From Streptomyces pseudovenezuelae (lineage in GTDB: Bacteria > Actinomycetota > Actinomycetes > Streptomycetales > Streptomycetaceae): a stretch of 64,000 nt of DNA. Shown piece after piece: positions 1 through 12,123 of the stretch. The DNA is taken from positions 372,001-436,000 of the forward strand of contig NZ_JARXVH010000001.1 of the NCBI RefSeq assembly GCF_029892565.1, written 5' to 3'. Position 1 is the stretch's first letter. Every line of letters starts with the position of its first letter. Both the position numbers and the translations under genes were made by a program. The notes beneath the pieces are model-generated. The model did no database searches. It was not told where the DNA came from and saw nothing but the letters and a program-made list of their open reading frames with translations.

Positions 1-252
1 ATCATCTCGACGGTCACCGGCCTGCAGAGCTTCTCCGAACCGCAGGTGCTGCTGCAGACCACCGCCAACGACTCGACGTACGCGGGCGGTCCGGGTCACT
101 CCGGCCAGACGATGGTCCTCTACTTCTTCCAGCAGACCTTCGACAACAACGACTTCGGCTACGGCGCCGCCGTGGCGTGGGGCATCTTCCTCGTCGTCAT
201 CATCTTCTCGATCGTCAACTGGCGCCTTGTGCAGCGCCGGGGCGAAGACTAG
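1..252 (+). CDS. Sugar ABC transporter permease (MalF type), C-terminal part
   Basis: Only the last 83 codons are visible; the reading frame is open from the window edge to the TAG at 250-252. The end carries a hydrophobic membrane segment (GAAVAWGIFLVVIIFSIVNW) followed by a short basic tail, QRRGED, which is how MalF-type (MalF/UgpA) sugar permeases finish. The next gene, 12 bp downstream, is a MalG-type permease, so the two are expected to form the heterodimeric membrane channel of one importer. The binding protein and any LacI regulator would lie upstream, outside the window. The substrate cannot be read here, but the co-transcribed beta-galactosidase suggests a galactoside. Confidence 0.85.
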   Translation: MISTVTGLQSFSEPQVLLQTTANDSTYAGGPGHSGQTMVLYFFQQTFDNNDFGYGAAVAWGIFLVVIIFSIVNWRLVQRRGED

Positions 253-264
253 GGAGGCCGCGCC

Positions 265-1097
265 ATGGCATCCATCAAGGGAACCCGCAGCCGCGGTATC
301 GCGCTGCACGCCGTCCTGGTCGTCGGGCTGCTGCTCTCGGCCTTCCCGTTCTACTGGGCCGTCATCATGTCGACCCACACGACGTCCGAGATCTTCTCCT
401 ACCCGCCCAAGCTGCTGCCGAGTTCGCACTTCCTTCAGAACGCGCGCAGCCTCTTCGACAACATCGACTTCTTCGGCTCGATGTTCAACTCGCTGCTGGT
501 GGCGGGGTCGGTGACCTTCCTGGTCCTGTTCTTCGACTCGCTGGCCGCGTTCGTCTTCGCCAAGTTCCAGTTCCCCGGCAAGAACGTGCTGTTCGCGCTG
601 CTGATGGTCATCTTCATGGTGCCGGCGCAGCTCTCCGCGATCCCGCAGTTCGTGATCATGGCGAAGCTCGGCTGGATCGGCTCGATGACCGCGCTGATCG
701 TGCCGGCGGCCGCCAACGCGTTCGGCATCTTCTGGATGCGCCAGTACATGAAGACCGCGATCCACGACGAACTCCTGGACGCCTCGCGCATCGACGGCGC
801 CAACTTCCTGCGCCAGTACTGGCACGTGGCCCTCCCGGTGGTCCGCCCGGGTCTGGCCTTTCTCGGCATCTTCACCTTCATGGGCCAGTGGAACGACTAC
901 GCCTGGCCGCTGATCGCCCTCACCAACCCGGACAACGTCACCCTCCAGGTCGCGCTGTCCCAGCTCAACGGCACCCACGGCACGACCGACTACGGGATGG
1001 TCATGACCGGCGCCCTGCTCGCGCTCGTCCCGCTGCTGATCGTCTTCGCGATCGGTGCCCGCCAGATCATCGGGGACCTCGCCAAGGGAGCCATCAA

Positions 1098-1101
<4 letters not shown>
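265..1101 (+). CDS. Sugar ABC transporter permease (MalG type)
   Basis: A 278-residue inner-membrane permease with about six hydrophobic segments, the usual size for the family. The cytoplasmic EAA loop that contacts the ATPase is visible as ELLDASRIDGANFLRQYW followed by ALPVVRPGL around residues 172-198. The ATG is preceded by GGGAGG. It follows the first permease by 12 bp and overlaps the beta-galactosidase start (GTGA), so the three are translationally coupled. No ATPase gene lies nearby; many Streptomyces sugar importers share one MsiK-type ATPase encoded elsewhere. I infer uptake of an oligosaccharide or galactoside that the next gene hydrolyses. Confidence 0.92.
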
Positions 1102-4022
<2,921 letters not shown>

Positions 4023-4056
4023 CTCCAGGCTTTCTCACGTCACTTACGGAGCACCC

Positions 4057-5883
4057 GTGTGTACTTCGCATGACCACAACCAGGGCGAGCCCACGCCCAC
4101 CGGAGCCGGCAGACGCGGCTTCCTGCGCGCCACCGCGCTGCTCGGCGCCGCCGCCACGGCCGGGGTCGCGCTGCCGACCGTCGCCGAGGCGTCCGACAAG
4201 GGCGGCTGGCGTCCGGACCCGGACAGCCGGCGCTTCACGCTCGCCGTGATGCCCGACACCCAGTACCTCTTCGACGGGCCGAGCATCCACCCCGCGCCGC
4301 TCGAAGCCTCGTTGCGCTATCTGCTGGAACAGGGCAAGGACGACAACATCGTCTTCCTGAGCCACCTCGGCGACCTCACCCAGAACGGCGCCGAGGCCGA
4401 ATTCGACGCCATCGGCGAGACGTTCGGGATCCTGGACCGGCGGGGCGTGGGCTACAGCGTCCTGGCCGGCAACCACGACGTGAACTCGTCCACGGACGAC
4501 CAGCGCGGCTCGACGCCGTACCTGGACACCTTCGGGCCCAAGCGGTTCAAGGGCCGGAAGACCTTCGGCGGCGCGTCCGACGACGGCTACAACACCTACC
4601 ACCTCTTCACGGCCGCCGGGCGCGAGTGGATGGTGCTCGCGCTGGACTGGCGGCTGTCGGCGAAGGGCTACGCCTGGGCGAAGGACGTCCTGGCCCGGCA
4701 CCCGAAGACACCGGTCGTCCTCACCACGCACGAACTGGTCGTCGAGGACGACGCCCTGTCCGCGTACGGGCAGCAGCTGTGGGACCGACTGGTCGCCGAC
4801 CACGACCAGATCTTCCTCGCGCTGGGCGGGCACTACTGGCCGGCCGGTCGGGCGGTCCGCAAGAACGCGGCGGGCCACGACGTCCACCTGCACCTGACGA
4901 ACTATCAGAACCGGTACTTCGGCGGCGCGGCGATGATCCGCCTCTACCACTTCGACCTGGACCGCAACGTCATCGACGTCGAGACGGTCTCCCCGTGGAT
5001 CCTAGGCCGGGCCGCCAAGGGCCTCAACGAGCTGGAGCGGCAGGAGATCGAACTCAGCGGCGACGCCGACCGGTTCTCCGTCGACATCGACTTCGCGGAC
5101 CGCTTCGCCGGCTTCGCCCCGGTGCCGGCGCGCCCTGCCCGCCCGGCATCGCGGCTGCTGATCCCGGGCACGCAGGCGTACTGGCGCTTCGACGCGGCCC
5201 CCTCCGGCACGGTCCGTGACCTCTCCGGTCGGGGCAACGACCTCACCACGGTCTCGGTGGGCGGCGGCACGCTCGGCTGGTCGGCGGACCACCATCCCGA
5301 CCAACCCGGCCACGGCAGCCTGGAGTTCACCGGCTTCAAGTCCCCGCTGAAGGGGGCGTACCTCAAGACGGTCGACAAGGCGCCGCTCAACTCGGCGACC
5401 TTCAAGGACGGTTACACCATCGAGGCGTTCTACCGGCTGCCGGCCGACTGGGACCCCGACCACAACGCCTGGTCCGGCATCGTCAGCCGCACCGGCACGG
5501 GCGGCGCGGCAGGCAGGACCGGTGACGACCCCGACGAGCCGCTCGCCACGCTGTCGCTGTCCAACGACCGCGAACCGCAGTGGGCGATGCGCCCGCTCAA
5601 CCAGCAGGGCATCGCCACCAACTGGGGTCAGGAGACCCCGCTGGAGACCTGGTGGCACCTCGCCGTCGTCAACGACGGCAGGCACACGACCCTCTACGTC
5701 GAGGGCTGCCCGGTCGTCCGCAATCCGAGGCCGGCCGCCGTCGGCATCACCTCCGTCGGCCTGCCGTGGCTGCTCGGCGGCTACACGTACGCCGACAAGA
5801 TCGACCAGATCCTGCACGGCCGCCTCGGCGATGTGCGGATCGTCTCGCGGGCGCTGCCCGTCACGTCCTTCATGACCCACTGA
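4057..5883 (+). CDS. Tat-exported metallophosphoesterase with C-terminal LamG-like domain
   Basis: The 608-residue product starts with a twin-arginine signal (GRRGFLRATALLGAAATAGVAL). A calcineurin-like phosphoesterase domain follows, with metal-ligand motifs in the canonical order: PDTQ, GDLTQNG (D106), GNHD (N139-D141), TTHE (H225) and GGHYW (H259). Residues about 375-605 look like a concanavalin/laminin-G fold (YWRFDAA, YTIEAFYR, WWHLAVVNDG), commonly carbohydrate- or surface-binding. The GTG start has ACGGAGC upstream. It lies 34 bp after the beta-galactosidase and 27 bp before another Tat-exported hydrolase. It probably cleaves an extracellular phosphoester, but the natural substrate is unknown. 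Confidence 0.88.
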   Translation: MCTSHDHNQGEPTPTGAGRRGFLRATALLGAAATAGVALPTVAEASDKGGWRPDPDSRRFTLAVMPDTQYLFDGPSIHPAPLEASLRYLLEQGKDDNIVFLSHLGDLTQNGAEAEFDAIGETFGILDRRGVGYSVLAGNHDVNSSTDDQRGSTPYLDTFGPKRFKGRKTFGGASDDGYNTYHLFTAAGREWMVLALDWRLSAKGYAWAKDVLARHPKTPVVLTTHELVVEDDALSAYGQQLWDRLVADHDQIFLALGGHYWPAGRAVRKNAAGHDVHLHLTNYQNRYFGGAAMIRLYHFDLDRNVIDVETVSPWILGRAAKGLNELERQEIELSGDADRFSVDIDFADRFAGFAPVPARPARPASRLLIPGTQAYWRFDAAPSGTVRDLSGRGNDLTTVSVGGGTLGWSADHHPDQPGHGSLEFTGFKSPLKGAYLKTVDKAPLNSATFKDGYTIEAFYRLPADWDPDHNAWSGIVSRTGTGGAAGRTGDDPDEPLATLSLSNDREPQWAMRPLNQQGIATNWGQETPLETWWHLAVVNDGRHTTLYVEGCPVVRNPRPAAVGITSVGLPWLLGGYTYADKIDQILHGRLGDVRIVSRALPVTSFMTH

Positions 5884-5910
5884 CGCCCTCGAAGAGGACC
5901 TTCCACGATC

Positions 5911-7584
5911 ATGACCGAGCAGCAGCTGCCCGTCTGGGCCGACCCGTCCGTCTCCCCCGCCGCCCTCGACGCCCAGGGCGTCTCGCGGCGCCAACTCCTG
6001 CGCCGCGCGGGCCTGTTCGGCGCCGCGTTCGCCCTCGGTTCGGCCGCGACGCCCGCCCTCGCCGCCGACCGCGGCGGCTTCGGCGGCAACGACCCGCGCC
6101 TGGCCTACCTGGTCGGCGACCACCACGTGCACTCCGTCTACAGCCACGACGCGAAGTACACCTTCTCCCAGCAGGCCAGGGCCGCCGCCAAGTACGGCCT
6201 GGACTGGATGGTGTTCAACGAGCACTCCAACTTCGGACACGCCGCCTACGGCGCCGCGCTGGAGCACAAGGAGATCCTCAAGGCCCGCGCGCAGAACCCG
6301 CGTCAGCTGATCTTCCAGGGCCTGGAGTGGTACATCCCGGCCGCCGAGCACTGCACGGTGTTCGCCGCGCCGGGCCGGCACGAGGTGGACCTGCTCACGA
6401 GGTTCGAGCTCGCCTACGACGGCAAGCTGCTGGGCTACGACAAGGGCGGCGTCGCCGACGCGGACACCGCCCGCAACGAGGCCCATGCCGTCAAGGCCAT
6501 CAAGTGGCTGGCCGAGCAGCGCCGTTCGGGCTACGTCGACGACGTCCTGGTCCTCGCCAACCACCCGCTGCGCCTCGGCATCGACTCCCCGCACGAGATC
6601 CGCAACTGGCGCGACGCGGCCCCCGAGATCATGATCGGCATGGAGGGCGCACCCGGCGCCCAGGGCGCGGCGATCCCCGGCTGGCGCGGCGCCACCTCGA
6701 TCCGCGGCGAGTACGAGAACAAGCCCTCTGCGCAGTCCTGGGCGGGCTACCCGGCCGATGCCTACCTCACGTACGGCGGCTTCGACTGGGCGACCGCGAC
6801 CGTCGGCGGGCTGTGGGACTCGATGCTGGCCGAGGGCAGGCTGTTCTCGATCAGCACCAACTCCGACAACCACCGCACCGTCTTCGACACCTGGGCCAAC
6901 GGCGCCTGGCCCGACGGCCAGAACTTCGACAACACCGGCAAGCTGCCCGACCCGGTGAACACCGACACCCCGCAGCCCGGCAGCGACTTCTGGCCCGGCG
7001 AGTTCAGCCGCACCCACGTGGGCGTGACCCGCTACGGCTACACCGCCGTGATGGCGGGCCTGCGCGCGGGCCGGGTCTGGCTCGACCAGGGGCATCTCCT
7101 CGACGGACTCGACGTGCGGGTCAAGCGGGACTGCGACGCCGGTCGCGGTGTCACCCTCGGCGGCCGGCTGCGCGTGCGCAAGGGCGAGAAGATCACCCTG
7201 TACGTGACGGTGACGAGCGCCTCCCGGGCCAACCCGCAAGGGATCCTGCCCGAGTTGGCGCACGTCGACGTCATCCGGGGCGCGGTGCGCGGCAAGGTGA
7301 GCGACCGGGACACCTGGAAGGCGCCGGACACCAAGGTCGTCCACTCCAAGGACGTGTCGGGCCGCAAGGGGACGTACACCCTGCGCATCCCGCTGACCGC
7401 CGGGGACGAGTCCTTCTACGTCCGACTGCGCGGCAGCGACGGCAACCGGCACGGTGCCGGTTACCTCGGCGCCTCCGTCGACCCGCACGGCCCGATCACG
7501 CACGAGCCCGGCAACGGTGACCCGTGGGCGGACACGTGGTTCTACTCCAACCCCGTCTTCGTCGACGTGGCGGGTGGCCGCTGA
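5911..7584 (+). CDS. Tat-exported PHP-domain hydrolase
   Basis: A 557-residue protein with a Tat signal (SRRQLLRRAGLFGAAFALGSA, cleavage probably after ALA). Next is a PHP-type metal-dependent phosphoesterase domain opening with GDHHVHSVYSHD (H72 and H74 are the first metal ligands), with later NEHSN, ANHP and NSDNH motifs. The family hydrolyses phosphoesters with two or three metal ions. It follows the secreted metallophosphoesterase by 27 bp and probably ends the operon, since a convergent gene stops 21 bp downstream. Two exported phosphoesterases behind a sugar importer suggest use of a phosphorylated extracellular polymer or glycoside; that link is inference. Confidence 0.85.
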   Translation: MTEQQLPVWADPSVSPAALDAQGVSRRQLLRRAGLFGAAFALGSAATPALAADRGGFGGNDPRLAYLVGDHHVHSVYSHDAKYTFSQQARAAAKYGLDWMVFNEHSNFGHAAYGAALEHKEILKARAQNPRQLIFQGLEWYIPAAEHCTVFAAPGRHEVDLLTRFELAYDGKLLGYDKGGVADADTARNEAHAVKAIKWLAEQRRSGYVDDVLVLANHPLRLGIDSPHEIRNWRDAAPEIMIGMEGAPGAQGAAIPGWRGATSIRGEYENKPSAQSWAGYPADAYLTYGGFDWATATVGGLWDSMLAEGRLFSISTNSDNHRTVFDTWANGAWPDGQNFDNTGKLPDPVNTDTPQPGSDFWPGEFSRTHVGVTRYGYTAVMAGLRAGRVWLDQGHLLDGLDVRVKRDCDAGRGVTLGGRLRVRKGEKITLYVTVTSASRANPQGILPELAHVDVIRGAVRGKVSDRDTWKAPDTKVVHSKDVSGRKGTYTLRIPLTAGDESFYVRLRGSDGNRHGAGYLGASVDPHGPITHEPGNGDPWADTWFYSNPVFVDVAGGR

Positions 7585-7605
7585 GGCGTGAACTCCCCTT
7601 AGGGA

Positions 7606-8061
7606 TCAGGCGTAGAACCTTGACAGGCTCTGCAGGACGGCGGCGGGCTTCCCGCCGCCGTCTATCTCTATCGCCCCGTCGACGGTGATCTGCACCCCGC
7701 CCGGTACGTCCTCGACCGCCGCCAGCTTTGCCATCAGCCGGATGCGCGAGCCGACCTTGACCGGCGAGGGGAAACGCACCTTGTTCAGGCCGTAGTTGAC
7801 CTTCGTGGTGACGCCCTGGACGTCCAACAGCTCGGTGAACAGGGGGATGAAGAGGGACAGGGTCAGGTAGCCGTGGGCGATGGGCGCGCCGAAGGGACCC
7901 TGAGCCGCCTTCTCCGGGTCCACGTGGATCCACTGGTGGTCGCCTGTCGCGTCGGCGAAGGTGTCGATCCGCTCCTGCGTGACCTCGATCCACTCACTGG
8001 TGCCGAGGTCGCTGCCGGCGAGCTTCTTGAGTTCGTCGAGGCCGTTGACGGTGATGCTCAT
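7606..8061 (-). CDS. MaoC-family (R)-hydratase / enoyl-CoA hydratase-like protein
   Basis: A single hot-dog domain of 151 residues. It carries the R-hydratase signature: EVTQERIDTFADATGDHQWIH gives the catalytic Asp and His (D39/H44 region), followed by GPFGAPIAHGYLTLSL. The family adds water to trans-2-enoyl-CoA. It is the last gene of a four-gene operon, 23 bp after an acyl-CoA ligase. The ligase would activate an acid, this protein hydrate the enoyl-CoA, and the SDR oxidise the hydroxyacyl-CoA. The acid is unknown. Confidence 0.9.
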   Translation of the reverse strand: MSITVNGLDELKKLAGSDLGTSEWIEVTQERIDTFADATGDHQWIHVDPEKAAQGPFGAPIAHGYLTLSLFIPLFTELLDVQGVTTKVNYGLNKVRFPSPVKVGSRIRLMAKLAAVEDVPGGVQITVDGAIEIDGGGKPAAVLQSLSRFYA

Positions 8062-8084
8062 AAGTAGCCTGTTCCTTAGGGGAG

Positions 8085-9587
8085 TTACCGGTCACCGAAG
8101 CGCTTGCGCACCCGGGACTTGAGGAGCTTGCCGGAGGCGGTGCGCGGGAGTTCGTCCGCGAGCACGACCGACTTCGGGATCTTGTACTTGGCGAGCCGAC
8201 CGGAGAGGGAGGCGAGCACCTCGTCCATATCCAGCGAAGCGCCCTCGCGCGGCACGACGACCGCCCGCGGCACCTCGCCCCACTTCTCGTCCGGCACACC
8301 GATGACCGCGCACTCGACGATGTCGGGGTGGGCGAGGAGCAGGTCCTCGATCTCGGCGGGGTAGATGTTCTCGCCACCGGAGATGATCATGTCCTTGATT
8401 CGGTCGACGATGTGGACGTACCCGTCCTCGTCGATGCGGGCCGCGTCCCCGCTGCGGAACCAGCCGTCCATGAAGGAGCCGGCCGTCTCCTCGGGCAGCC
8501 CCCAGTAGCCGGGCATGACGTGCGGCCCGCGGACCACCACCTCGCCGGTCTCACCGATGTCGACGGGCACCAAGTCCGGCCGTACGACCCGCACATCGCT
8601 GAAGAAGTGCGGCACGCCTGCCGAACCCGCCTTGCTCACCGCGTGTTCGGCGTCCAGGAACAGCGTGCCGGGGGACGCCTCCGTCATGCCGTAGCCCTGG
8701 AGGAAGGTCAGCCCGCGCTCCTGGTAGGCGGCGATCAGCGGGGTCGGCACTGGGGAGCCGCCGCAGGTCAGGATGCGCAGGGAGGACAGGTCGGCGGCCG
8801 GCCAGTGCGGGTGCCGGGCCACCTGGTCGAACATCGTCGGCACCCCGAACATGAAGGTGATCCGGTGCCGTTGGATCAGGTCGAGGGTCTCGGCCGGGTC
8901 GAAGGCCCCGACCAGGACACAGGTGCCGCCCTTGAGCAGGACCGGGAGCGTCAGCATGTTCAGGCCCGCGGTGTGGAACAACGGGGCGCAGACCAGGGCG
9001 CGTTCGTCGGCGATCAGGTCGGTGTCGACGAGGACGTTGACCGCGTTCCAGGTCAGGTTGCCGTGAGTGAGCATCGCGCCCTTGGGGCGGCCGGTCGTGC
9101 CCGAGGTGTACATGATGACGCAGGTGTCGTCGGGCGCGACCGGCTCGTCGATGGGCTCGGCCGCGGCCGACGTCAGCAACTCCTCGTATTCGGCGCCGAC
9201 TTCGATGTAGGTCCGTACGTCGGTGCTGCCCGGCAGTCCGGCGACGAGCCCGGTGTGCGAGGGCCCGTGGACGAGGGCCTTGGCGCCGGAGTCGGCGAGC
9301 TGGTAGGCGATCTCGGGCCCGGTCAGGCGGGTGTTGAGGGGGACGAAGACCGCGCCGAGCGTGCCCGCCGCGAACAGGGTCTCCAGGTAGGTGGGGTGGT
9401 TGGGGCCGAGGTAGGCGACGCGGTCGCCGCGCCGGATGCCGCGGGCGCGCAGGGCGTGGGCGAGGCGGGTGGTGCGGTCGTACAGCTCCGCGTACGTGAG
9501 CGTGGTGGCGCCGTGGATCAGGGCGGTGCGGTGCGGGGTCTTGCGGGCCCGGCGTGCGGGCCACGACCCCAGTCCCTCGTTGCGCAT
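8085..9587 (-). CDS. Acyl-CoA synthetase (AMP-forming ligase)
   Basis: A 500-residue member of the ANL adenylating superfamily. The P-loop-like motif is YTSGTTGRPKGAML, the aromatic/Thr motif is GYGMTEASP, the hinge region reads WFRSGDAARIDEDGYVHIVDRIKDMI, and the C-terminal catalytic lysine lies in RTASGKLLK. It forms an acyl-adenylate and then the CoA thioester. It starts 10 bp after the amidohydrolase. It most resembles FadD3/FadD13-like ligases of medium or branched acids, but the acid cannot be deduced. Unlike typical long-chain ligases it lacks an N-terminal extension. Confidence 0.92.
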   Translation of the reverse strand: MRNEGLGSWPARRARKTPHRTALIHGATTLTYAELYDRTTRLAHALRARGIRRGDRVAYLGPNHPTYLETLFAAGTLGAVFVPLNTRLTGPEIAYQLADSGAKALVHGPSHTGLVAGLPGSTDVRTYIEVGAEYEELLTSAAAEPIDEPVAPDDTCVIMYTSGTTGRPKGAMLTHGNLTWNAVNVLVDTDLIADERALVCAPLFHTAGLNMLTLPVLLKGGTCVLVGAFDPAETLDLIQRHRITFMFGVPTMFDQVARHPHWPAADLSSLRILTCGGSPVPTPLIAAYQERGLTFLQGYGMTEASPGTLFLDAEHAVSKAGSAGVPHFFSDVRVVRPDLVPVDIGETGEVVVRGPHVMPGYWGLPEETAGSFMDGWFRSGDAARIDEDGYVHIVDRIKDMIISGGENIYPAEIEDLLLAHPDIVECAVIGVPDEKWGEVPRAVVVPREGASLDMDEVLASLSGRLAKYKIPKSVVLADELPRTASGKLLKSRVRKRFGDR

Positions 9588-9597
9588 GTCCGGCCCC

Positions 9598-10503
9598 TTA
9601 CGGTGTGGTCAGCCCGAGCAGTCGGGCGGCGTTCTCCTTGAGGATCCTCGGCCTGACCTCGTCCTTGATCGGCAGCTTCTCGAAGTCGGCGAGCCAGCGG
9701 TCCGGGGTGAGGACGGGAAAGTCGGAGCCGAAGAGGACCTTGTCCTTGAGCAGCGTGTTGGCGTACTGCACGAGCTGCGGCGGGAAGTACTTCGGCGACC
9801 AGCCGGACAGGTCGATGTGCACGCCCGGCTTGTGCGTGGCGACGGCGAGCGCCTCGTCCTGCCAGGGGAAGGACGGGTGCGCCAGAATGATCTTCAACTC
9901 CGGGAAGTCGGCGGCGACATCGTCGACATGCAGGGGGTTGGAGTATTTGAGCCGGATGCCGCCCCCACCGGGGACACCGGCGCCGATACCCGTCTGGCCC
10001 GTGTGGAACAGGGCGATGGTGCCGGTCTCCTCGATCACCTCGTAGAGGTCGTACGCCACCGAGCGGTCGTTGGGGAAGAAGCCCTGGATGTTGGGGTGGA
10101 ACTTGAAGCCCTTGACCCCGTACTCCTCGACCAGGCGCCGGGCCTGCTTCACCCCCGCCTTACCCCGGAACGGGTCGATGGAGGCGAAGGGGATGAGGAC
10201 GTCGGCGTTGGCGGCGGCGGCCTCGGCGACCTCCTCGTTCGGGACGGGCGCGGTGCCGGTCGCGGACTCGGCGTCCACCGTGAAGATCACGGCGGCCATG
10301 CCGCGCTCGCGGTAGTACGCGGCCGTCTCTTCGAGCGTGGGTTTCCGGTTGCCCTCGACCTTGAAGTAGGCGGAGGAGGCGTCGTGCAGGTCCTCGTCGA
10401 GGGATGAGTGCCCCTTGGAGGAGACCTCCGCGTGGGTGTGTACGTCGATCGCGACCAGTCCGTCGACGTTCATCGACGGCGTCGAGGGGGACAAGGGGGA
10501 CAT
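9598..10503 (-). CDS. Amidohydrolase (ACMSD-like, amidohydrolase_2 family)
   Basis: A 301-residue TIM-barrel metalloenzyme with AIDVHTHAEV (HxH metal site), FKFHPN, FHTG, ILAHPSFPW and the late aspartate motif GSDFPV. The group contains decarboxylases such as ACMSD and gamma-resorcylate decarboxylase as well as lactone hydrolases, so decarboxylation or ring/lactone opening is possible. I place the start at the ATG at 10503: GGAGG is four bases upstream and the ATG shares its A with the SDR stop (TGATG). A GTG one codon earlier is too close to the ribosome site. It is the second gene of the acyl-CoA operon. Confidence 0.9.
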   Translation of the reverse strand: MSPLSPSTPSMNVDGLVAIDVHTHAEVSSKGHSSLDEDLHDASSAYFKVEGNRKPTLEETAAYYRERGMAAVIFTVDAESATGTAPVPNEEVAEAAAANADVLIPFASIDPFRGKAGVKQARRLVEEYGVKGFKFHPNIQGFFPNDRSVAYDLYEVIEETGTIALFHTGQTGIGAGVPGGGGIRLKYSNPLHVDDVAADFPELKIILAHPSFPWQDEALAVATHKPGVHIDLSGWSPKYFPPQLVQYANTLLKDKVLFGSDFPVLTPDRWLADFEKLPIKDEVRPRILKENAARLLGLTTP

Positions 10504-11420
10504 CACGCCTCCGGGAGCTTGGGCGCCGGGATGCCGACCGACTGGAGCTCGGCGCCGACCGAGGTGGGGAAGGCGTCGGCGAGGGTGTCCGGGGTCCAGC
10601 CGCCGTCGGCGTACGCCGTCCTGATCTCCTGCGGATGAGACCAGAGTGCCACCTTGTCGCCGCCGATGCCGATGGCCTGACCGGTCACTCCCCGGGCCTG
10701 CTCGGAGGCGAGGTAGGGGACGAGGGCCGCGCAGTCCTCAGGGGTGCCGAAGCCCTCGCCCTTGCGCAGGAAGCCCGGCAGCGGCTCGCCGTTCTTCATG
10801 GCCTCGATGTACGGGGCGAAGGCGGGGATCGTCTCGGTCATCGCGGTCGCGGCGACCGGCACGATCGCGTTGACCGTGATGCCCGCGCGGCCCAGCTCCA
10901 TCGACCAGGTGCGGGCCATGGCGGCGATGCCGGCCTTTGCGGCGGCGTAGTTCGTCTGCCCGAAGTTGCCGCGCTGGCCGGCCGGCGAGCCGACCAGGAT
11001 CAGCGTGCCGCCCTCGCCCTGCTCGCGCATCCGGACGGCGGCGGCGCGGGCGCAGGTGAAGGTGCCCTTGAGGTGGGTGGTGAGCACCGCGTCGAAGTCC
11101 TCGTCGGTCATCTTCCACAGCACCTTGTCGCGCAGGATGCCGGCGTTGGTGACCAGCACGTCGAGCCGCCCGAACTCCGTCACCGCCCGGTTCACCAGCC
11201 GGTCCGCGGCCTCGGCGGTGCCGACCGGGACGACCTCGGCGACGGCCGTGCCGCCCGCCCCGACGAGGGACTTCACGGCCTGCTCGGCCACCGCCTCGTC
11301 GACGTCGTTGACCACCACGGAGGCGCCATGGGCGGCCAGGGCATGGGCATAGGCGAGGCCGAGGCCCCGGCCACTGCCGGTGACGACGGCGACCTTGCCG
11401 GTGAGATCGATGCTGGGCAC
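10503..11420 (-). CDS. SDR-family 3-hydroxyacyl-CoA dehydrogenase-like oxidoreductase
   Basis: A 305-residue Rossmann-fold short-chain dehydrogenase. It shows the cofactor motif TGSGRGLGL, NAGI, and the catalytic Ser/Tyr/Lys as GSPAG and YAAAK. An aspartate (VVVNDVD) follows beta-2, which favours NAD over NADP. A C-terminal extension of about 50 residues beyond the core resembles the HSD17B4/MFE-2-type dehydrogenases. It is the first gene of a four-gene operon and is coupled to the amidohydrolase. Its start (GTG) faces the MarR gene across a 271-bp regulatory region. Confidence 0.9.
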   Translation of the reverse strand: MPSIDLTGKVAVVTGSGRGLGLAYAHALAAHGASVVVNDVDEAVAEQAVKSLVGAGGTAVAEVVPVGTAEAADRLVNRAVTEFGRLDVLVTNAGILRDKVLWKMTDEDFDAVLTTHLKGTFTCARAAAVRMREQGEGGTLILVGSPAGQRGNFGQTNYAAAKAGIAAMARTWSMELGRAGITVNAIVPVAATAMTETIPAFAPYIEAMKNGEPLPGFLRKGEGFGTPEDCAALVPYLASEQARGVTGQAIGIGGDKVALWSHPQEIRTAYADGGWTPDTLADAFPTSVGAELQSVGIPAPKLPEA

Positions 11421-11478
11421 GGGGGTGTCCCTTCACGAGCTGATGCGGGTGGTGCGGCTTGGCGGCGCGCGGCTACCG

Positions 11479-11569
11479 CTTCGAGACGCGTGACTGCGAC
11501 TTCGAGACGGTAGTTGCGGCTTCGAGATCGAAGCTAAGAGCAATAATTGTTGACGTCAATAGTTGTTGA
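11479..11569. promoter_or_regulatory. Divergent control region: three phased repeats plus AT-rich dyads
   Basis: Between the SDR operon and the MarR gene the octamer CTTCGAGA occurs three times in the same orientation, starting at 11479, 11500 and 11520, i.e. every 20-21 bp (two helical turns). Immediately after comes an unusually A+T-rich stretch holding CAATAATTGTTG (11541-11552, one mismatch from a palindrome), the perfect palindrome TTGACGTCAA (11550-11559) and TCAA-N6-TTGA (11556-11569). The dyads look like a MarR-type operator and the repeats like sites for a second factor, possibly the IclR protein encoded here. Confidence 0.55.
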
Positions 11570-11691
11570 TTACCCGATGGTGCGGGATGCTGTAATTCCC
11601 AGCACCCTCAGCACGTATCGAGCCGCACCGGGAGCCCGCCATCGCACGCCAGCACGTCACCCCGAACCCCATCGACGCGGACGAGCCGTGG

Positions 11692-12123
11692 ATGCGCGGG
11701 CTGCACGCGGACACGGGCTACCTGCTGTACCGCCTGGGCCTGCGCTCCGGTCAGTTGTTCAACACGTTCCTCCAGGAGTCGGGGCTGCGCCTGCGCCACT
11801 ACGCGGTGCTGCGTTTCCTCGCCACCTCCGAGGGCGCCCTGCAGCGCGAGCTGAGCGCCCGGCTCGGCTACGACCCGAGCGCGATCGTCGGCCTGGTCGA
11901 CGACCTGGAGAAGCAGGGCTTCGCCGAGCGCCGCCCCTCCCCCGACGACCGCCGCAGCCGGATCGTCGTGCTGACCGAGGACGGCCGCGCCTTCCTGCGG
12001 GACACGGACGAGGCGGGGCTGCGCGTGACGAACGACCTGCTGGGACCGCTCGGTGCGGCCGAGCGCGAGACGCTGCACACGCTGCTGCTGCGGATGACCG
12101 AGGAGGGCTTCGGCTCGCCATGA
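11692..12123 (+). CDS. MarR-family transcriptional regulator
   Basis: A 143-residue winged-helix regulator. The recognition region (LQRELSARLGYDPSAIVGLVDDLEKQGFAERRPSPDDRRSR) and the wing with the DRR motif are typical. It probably senses an aromatic or acyl-CoA ligand and represses the divergent operon. The first ATG is at 11692 and lacks a good ribosome site. The frame is open back to 11594, and an in-frame ATC at 11641 has GGGAG six bases upstream, which would add 17 residues. Its stop overlaps the IclR start (ATGA), so both regulators are made together. Confidence 0.85.
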   Translation: MRGLHADTGYLLYRLGLRSGQLFNTFLQESGLRLRHYAVLRFLATSEGALQRELSARLGYDPSAIVGLVDDLEKQGFAERRPSPDDRRSRIVVLTEDGRAFLRDTDEAGLRVTNDLLGPLGAAERETLHTLLLRMTEEGFGSP

